Assembly: GCA_030040175.1 (NCBI GenBank)
Contig: JASHUF010000441.1
Coordinates: 1 to 5,037 of the forward strand
Reading direction: 5' to 3'
DNA from: Acidobacteriaceae bacterium
Lineage (GTDB): Bacteria > Acidobacteriota > Terriglobia > Terriglobales > Acidobacteriaceae
DNA length: 5,037 nt
The notes under the pieces were generated by a model. It saw only the letters and a list, made by a program, of their open reading frames with translations, was not told the origin of the DNA and did not search any database. The position numbers were made by a program, and so were the translations under genes. Numbering within the stretch: position 1 is the stretch's first letter; the number at the start of each line of letters is the position of its first letter. This document shows positions 1-5,037 of the stretch, piece by piece.

Positions 1-892
1 CCGAAGCTTTTTCAAGACTGTGCGTCCCACCCCAGTCCGAGACCACAAATCCAGGGAATTTCCAATCCTTTTTCAGCACTTCATTCAGCAGGTAATTGTT
101 CTCGCAGGAAAAGACGCCATTCACGCGGTTATACGCACACATCACAGCGCCGGGTTGGCCCTGCTCGACGCCAATCTCAAAGGCGAGCAGGTCGCTCTCC
201 CGCGCCGCCCGCTCCCCAATTTGAGCATCGGCCGCGCCGCGTCCGCTCTCCTGATCGTTGAACGCATAGTGCTTGATGTCACCCAGGACGTGCTGCGACT
301 GGGTTCCCTGAATCAGCCGGGCCGCCATGGTTCCGGCCAGCACAGGATCCTCGCCCAGATACTCAAACGTCCGTCCGTTGCGCGGATCGCGCGTAATATC
401 CACGCCCCCGCCCAGCGACATATTGTAGCCCTGCGCCCGCAGCTCACGCCCGATGAGCGCACCGTAGTCAAAGGCCGCCGCAGTATCCCAGCTTGCCGCC
501 AAGGCAACATCCGCGGGCAAAGCCGTGGAATAGCGCCCATTGGTTGCGCTGCCGCGGACGCCGTAAGCCGCGTCGCACATGTCGAGCGCCGGAATTCCCA
601 GCCGCGGAATCCCAGCCACGTAGCCCCCGCCGCGGTTTGACATGGCGGTCACGGGAGTAATCGGGTCGAACATCGGCATCCCGTTTCCATGCAGGAGCTG
701 GATCTTCTCGTCGAGGGTCATTTCTTTCATGACCAAAGCGGCGCGCTCATCCGGCGAAAGGTTGGTGTTCATCCACGGCCTGTCGGCCTCCGCAGGCTGC
801 TGCTGCGAGAAGCCTGAAACAGAAAGGCAAGAGAGAAGCAAAGACACAATCGCCGATATTCTAAGCACGGCGCGGCAGTGAGAGCCCTTCAT
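1..892 (-). CDS. Secreted glycoside hydrolase family 3 beta-glucosidase, N-terminal part (3' end outside window)
   Basis: Predicted to hydrolyse terminal beta-D-glucosyl (or related beta-glycosyl) residues by the retaining mechanism, after export to the periplasm or outside. The frame from the ATG at 892 is open to the left edge, giving 297 residues; GH3 enzymes are usually 700-900 residues, so the C-terminal sandwich domain and acid/base residue are missing. Residues 1-29 look like a signal peptide (hydrophobic stretch 12-24). The (beta/alpha)8 domain carries the family hallmarks: RDPRNGRTFEYLGEDP at 169-183, KHYAFNDQE at 207-215, CAYNRVNG at 252-259, and GFVVSDWGG at 281-289, where D286 is the expected catalytic nucleophile. 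The segment from about 272 to 289 fits the GH3 active-site signature pattern position by position. The start is supported by a GGAGG ribosome site just upstream. Exact substrate (glucoside, xyloside, other) cannot be decided from this part. It lies 153 bp downstream of the CRTAC1-type gene on the same strand. Confidence 0.95.
   Translation of the reverse strand, partial: MKGSHCRAVLRISAIVSLLLSCLSVSGFSQQQPAEADRPWMNTNLSPDERAALVMKEMTLDEKIQLLHGNGMPMFDPITPVTAMSNRGGGYVAGIPRLGIPALDMCDAAYGVRGSATNGRYSTALPADVALAASWDTAAAFDYGALIGRELRAQGYNMSLGGGVDITRDPRNGRTFEYLGEDPVLAGTMAARLIQGTQSQHVLGDIKHYAFNDQESGRGAADAQIGERAARESDLLAFEIGVEQGQPGAVMCAYNRVNGVFSCENNYLLNEVLKKDWKFPGFVVSDWGGTHSLEKAS
806..892 (-). other. Predicted signal peptide of the GH3 enzyme
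   Basis: Residues 1-29 have positively charged residues (K2, R7, R11), a hydrophobic core from I12 to L23 and a small-residue stretch SVSGFS followed by QQQ, consistent with Sec export and cleavage near residue 29. A cysteine at 22 follows LLS and loosely resembles a lipobox, but leucine at the -2 position is atypical and the hydrophobic region continues past it, so type I cleavage is preferred. Confidence 0.7.
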
Positions 893-895
893 AAT

Positions 896-903
896 CCCCC
901 TCC
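896..903 (-). promoter_or_regulatory. Ribosome binding site of the GH3 gene
   Basis: On the minus strand the sequence reads GGAGGGGGATT immediately before the ATG at 892, placing a GGAGG core about 6 bp from the start. Two upstream ATGs at 908 and 905 overlap the site but are in another frame that stops after about 15 codons, so the site decides the start at 892. Confidence 0.75.
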
Positions 904-971
904 ATCATTCCCCTGACAGGCCGCAAAGGCGCAGGTGCGAAAAAGGCCGGGCAACTGAGCCAATCGTCAGG

Positions 972-1000
972 ATCGTTCTCAAAAAAGTCCTCGTTGTCAA
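972..1000 (-). promoter_or_regulatory. Possible sigma70-type promoter upstream of the GH3 gene
   Basis: In the 153-bp gap between the CRTAC1-type stop codon and the GH3 start, the minus strand has a perfect -35 hexamer TTGACA (995-1000), a 17-bp spacer containing a T tract, then AACGAT (972-977), which matches TATAAT at only three positions (A2, A5, T6). Transcription would start near 965, leaving a leader of about 70 nt. The weak -10 makes this tentative. I see no convincing terminator hairpin or operator palindrome in the rest of the gap (893-1045), so read-through from the upstream genes also remains possible. Confidence 0.3.
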
Positions 1001-1045
1001 TCGGCTGATTCAGACACGCTGCTCGTCTCCCGGGTGATGCACGCG

Positions 1046-2836
<1,791 letters not shown>

Positions 2837-2858
2837 TCTCCCGCGGATTCCTGGATCG

Positions 2859-5037
2859 CTAGTTCTGATTCTGGCTGGCAGCCAATTCCCGGCTGACGTT
2901 GAGTGCGGTTGCATTGTTGGGGTCGAGCCGGAGCGCGGTGGCCGCAGCCTGGCGTGCTTCTTCAAGGCGGGATTCGGCGCCCAGCGCAACGGCCAGCCCG
3001 ATCCACGCCTGGGCATTGTCCGGGGCCTCGTCGGCGGTCAGCCGGAACTGCCGCTCCGCGCCGGCGTTGTCGCCCGCCTGTAAATCCACGTACCCGAGCT
3101 GGTACTGCGCCGGAACATAGTGGGGATTGGCCTGGATGGCCTGCTCCAGCGCGGCTCGCTCCCCCGTCCGGTCGCCCAGATTGTCCAGTACCAGTGCCAG
3201 CTGGTAGGCCAGCCTGGCGTTCTGCGGATCGGCGGCGCAGGCCTGCCGGTAGAGCCCTGCCGCCTTCTGGTTATCTCCCGACTTCACCGCCGCTGCGGCC
3301 TCGGCCGCCTTGGATACGGCAAGAGCCCGGTCCGACTCCAGCTTCTGCCTTTGCGCGAAGAGCGCCAACTGCTGCTGCGCCGCCTGTGTCTCGCCCAGAG
3401 TGCGCAGAACCGTGGCCAGCTCGAAGTGGACCTGCGGTTCGTCCTTGCCCAGCGCCAGGGCCTTCTCCAACTGCATCTTTGCTCCGGCGGGATCGTTCAG
3501 CTCCACCAGGACAAGGCCCAGGTTCACCCGCGGATCAGGGTTGTTGGGGTCGAGCGTCACCGCTTCTTCCAGATGCTTGCGCGCAGCCTGATAGTCGCCC
3601 GCCTTCTTCTCCAGTTCGCCGTTCAGGTTCAGCAGATCGGCATCGTGCGGGGCCTGCGCCAGCAGTTTGCGCCCCAGAGGCACGGCGCGATCGCTGTCGC
3701 CGGTGTCCACCAGAGTCCGGAGATAAATCCGCTGCGCTTCCAGATCGCCGGGTTTCTGGCGGGCGATCTCTTCCGACAGCTTGGTCGCGGCCGCATAGTT
3801 CGTTTCGTCATAGAGAGAGACCAGAGCCGCGGTCAAAGCGTCGGAGCCGGGTTCGGCCTCGAGACCCTGCTTCAGCGTCTGCTCGGCTTCGTCCAGCATG
3901 CCCGTGTTGCGGTACGCGATGGCCAGATCGAGAGCGAGGTTCTCGTCGCGCGCCACGCTGCGCAAACTGCGGATCACCGAGGCGTAATCCCGGGTGGCGA
4001 TGAGGCTTTTGGCCTGGCCGTCGAGCGCCGCCTTGGAGTTGGGGTCGATCTTCAGAGCCGCGCTCCACTCTGAAGCTGCTTCAGGGTTGCGCCCGAGTTG
4101 GGCCAGCGCCGCGCCCAGCAGAAGATGCCCCTGCAACTCCTGGGGACGGAGACGGACTGCCTCCCTGAGCGGCGCAACGGACTCTTCGATATGGCCCGCG
4201 GCATAAAGGCTTCCCCCCAGCAGATAGTCGAGAGTGGCCGCATCGTTGGGGTCGAGCCGGAGCGCGGTGGCCGCGGCTTTGCGTGCTTCCTCAAAGCGGG
4301 ATTCGGCGCCTAGCGCAGCGGCCAGCCCGATCCACGCCTGGGCATTGTCCGGGGCCTCGTCGGCGGTCAGCCGGAACTGCCGCTCCGCCCCCGCGTTGTC
4401 GCCCGCCTGTAAATCCACGTACCCGAGCTGGTACTGCGCCGGAACATAGTGGGGATTGGCCTGGATGGCCTGCTCCAGCGCGGCTCGCTCCCCCGTCCGG
4501 TCGCCCAGATTGTCCAGTACCAGTGCCAGCTGGTAGGCCAGCCTGGCGTTCTGCGGTTCGGCGGCGCAGGCCTGCCGGTAGAGCTCTGCCGCCTTCTGGT
4601 TATCTCCCGCCTTCACCGCCGCCGCGGCCTCGGCCACCTTGGATACGGCAAGAGCCCGGTCCGACTCCTGCTTCAGCTTCTGCTGGGAAAGCGCCAGCTG
4701 CTGCTGCGCTGCCTGTGTCTCACCCAGAGTGCGCAGAACCGTGGCCAGCTCGAAGTGGACCTGCGGTTCATCCCTGCCCAGCGCCAGGGCCTTCTCCAAC
4801 TGCATCTTTGCTCCGGCGGGATCGTTCAGCTCCACCAGGACAAGACCCAGGTTCACCCGCGGATCAGGGCTGTTGGGGTCGAGCGTCACCGCTTCTTCCA
4901 GATGCTTGCGCGCAGCCTGATAGTCGCCCGCCTTCTTCTCCAGTTCGCCGTTCAGGTTCAGCAGATCGGCATCGTGCGGGGCCTGCGCCAGCAGTTTGCG
5001 CCCCAGAGGCACGGCGCGATCGCTGTCGCCGGTGTCC
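2859..5037 (-). CDS. Very long tetratricopeptide-repeat protein, C-terminal part (5' end outside window), with internal 443-residue duplication
   Basis: Encodes 725 visible residues that are almost entirely TPRs, helix-pair repeats forming a superhelical scaffold for protein-protein binding. About 20 repeats of 34 residues can be counted, e.g. ADLLNLNGELEKKAGDYQAA, PRVNLGLVLVELNDPAGA, AQYQLGYVDLQAGDNAGA and KAALDGQAKSLIATRDYA, many ending in LDPN, APDN or ANPHY turns. The protein ends shortly after a TPR with the tail VSRELAASQNQN and a TAG at 2861-2859. The frame is open to the right edge; the GTG at 5012 that could be read as a start is an interior codon, since DTGDSDRAVPLGRKLL occurs again from residue 444. 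The N-terminus, and so any signal peptide or membrane anchor, is not visible. Only 22 bp separate it from the CRTAC1-type gene, suggesting one operon and a physical or export-related partnership. Partner and cellular location are unknown. Confidence 0.92.
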   Translation of the reverse strand, partial: DTGDSDRAVPLGRKLLAQAPHDADLLNLNGELEKKAGDYQAARKHLEEAVTLDPNSPDPRVNLGLVLVELNDPAGAKMQLEKALALGRDEPQVHFELATVLRTLGETQAAQQQLALSQQKLKQESDRALAVSKVAEAAAAVKAGDNQKAAELYRQACAAEPQNARLAYQLALVLDNLGDRTGERAALEQAIQANPHYVPAQYQLGYVDLQAGDNAGAERQFRLTADEAPDNAQAWIGLAAALGAESRFEEARKAAATALRLDPNDAATLDYLLGGSLYAAGHIEESVAPLREAVRLRPQELQGHLLLGAALAQLGRNPEAASEWSAALKIDPNSKAALDGQAKSLIATRDYASVIRSLRSVARDENLALDLAIAYRNTGMLDEAEQTLKQGLEAEPGSDALTAALVSLYDETNYAAATKLSEEIARQKPGDLEAQRIYLRTLVDTGDSDRAVPLGRKLLAQAPHDADLLNLNGELEKKAGDYQAARKHLEEAVTLDPNNPDPRVNLGLVLVELNDPAGAKMQLEKALALGKDEPQVHFELATVLRTLGETQAAQQQLALFAQRQKLESDRALAVSKAAEAAAAVKSGDNQKAAGLYRQACAADPQNARLAYQLALVLDNLGDRTGERAALEQAIQANPHYVPAQYQLGYVDLQAGDNAGAERQFRLTADEAPDNAQAWIGLAVALGAESRLEEARQAAATALRLDPNNATALNVSRELAASQNQN
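2911..3708 (-). repeat. Large tandem duplication inside the TPR gene, C-terminal (downstream) copy
   Basis: Aligns with 4240-5037 without gaps at a constant offset of 1329 bp, about 30 mismatches in 798 bp (roughly 96 percent identity by hand count). It encodes the last seven TPRs plus the end of the one before. Similarity fades just below 2911, near the LDPN turn, after which the protein ends. Because 1329 is 443 codons, the frame and the TPR register (13 repeats of about 34 residues) are both preserved. Confidence 0.93.
4240..5037 (-). repeat. Large tandem duplication inside the TPR gene, upstream copy (runs off the window)
   Basis: Gap-free partner of 2911-3708. The similarity is still perfect at the right edge (the last 167 bp match without a mismatch), so the duplicated block continues beyond the window. 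After this copy the protein continues with six further TPRs (3709-4239) that are not repeated within the window; at least one additional copy of those may lie upstream. Confidence 0.93.

Noticed and set aside
20..640. Plus-strand open frame of 206 codons
   Set aside because: Antisense to the GH3 gene, whose motifs and catalytic Asp are unmistakable on the minus strand.
893..1045. Possible rho-independent terminator between the CRTAC1-type and GH3 genes
   Set aside because: T-rich tracts occur on the minus strand (around 981-986 and 943-947), but no stable GC stem precedes them; the best candidate is a three-base-pair GGC/GCC stem, too weak to call.
2837..3016. Upstream extension of the CRTAC1-type frame by 60 codons
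   Set aside because: It overlaps the TPR coding sequence in another frame, is not family-like, and would bury the Tat signal internally; ATG 2836 sits 13 residues before the twin arginines.
2903..4073. Long plus-strand open frames across the TPR gene (2903-4003 and 3120-4073)
   Set aside because: Antisense to clear TPR coding sequence, arginine/proline-rich or otherwise unlike real proteins, and the same short shadow frames recur in both copies of the duplication simply because the DNA is duplicated.
5010..5012. GTG codon as the start of the TPR protein
   Set aside because: The eight codons upstream of it, to the window edge, are open and identical to the interior sequence DTGDSDRA of the second copy, so this valine is internal and the true start is outside the window.

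Overview
The window looks like a GC-rich bacterial chromosome fragment with all recognisable genes on the minus strand. In transcription order they are a very long tetratricopeptide-repeat (TPR) gene (enters at the right edge, ends at 2859), a Tat-exported FG-GAP/ASPIC-UnbV (CRTAC1-type) beta-propeller gene (2836 to 1046), and the N-terminal half of a secreted glycoside hydrolase family 3 beta-glucosidase (892 to the left edge). This combination of a TPR protein, a Tat-signal CRTAC1/UnbV protein and an exported GH3 enzyme is typical of Acidobacteriota (Terriglobales/Bryobacterales-like soil bacteria). That assignment is an inference from gene content and GC richness; no rRNA or other phylogenetic marker is present.

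Right part (2859-5037): one open frame, cut at its 5' end by the window edge, encodes about 20 consecutive TPRs. It contains a large in-frame tandem duplication: 2911-3708 and 4240-5037 align without any gap at an exact offset of 1329 bp (443 codons, 13 TPRs of about 34 residues), with about 30 mismatches in 798 bp by hand count. Divergence is patchy, with two tracts of more than 160 bp identical and nine mismatches packed into 29 bp.

Middle (1046-2836): the CRTAC1-type protein starts 22 bp after the TPR stop codon and is very probably co-transcribed and functionally paired with it. It has a twin-arginine signal, seven DxDxDG calcium-binding motifs expected to form a seven-bladed propeller, a two-cysteine CxxxxxxxxCGPRGLP segment and a C-terminal ASPIC/UnbV domain.

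Left part (1-1045): a 153-bp gap with a plausible TTGACA promoter element and a strong ribosome binding site leads into the GH3 gene. The GH3 gene may be a separate transcription unit or the distal gene of the same operon. The likely joint theme is envelope or periplasmic handling of plant or microbial carbohydrate, but only the GH3 enzyme has a predictable reaction; the role of the TPR/CRTAC1 pair is not established. No RNA genes, CRISPR arrays, insertion sequences or clear terminators were seen. The long plus-strand open frames are antisense shadows of the GC-rich repetitive genes.
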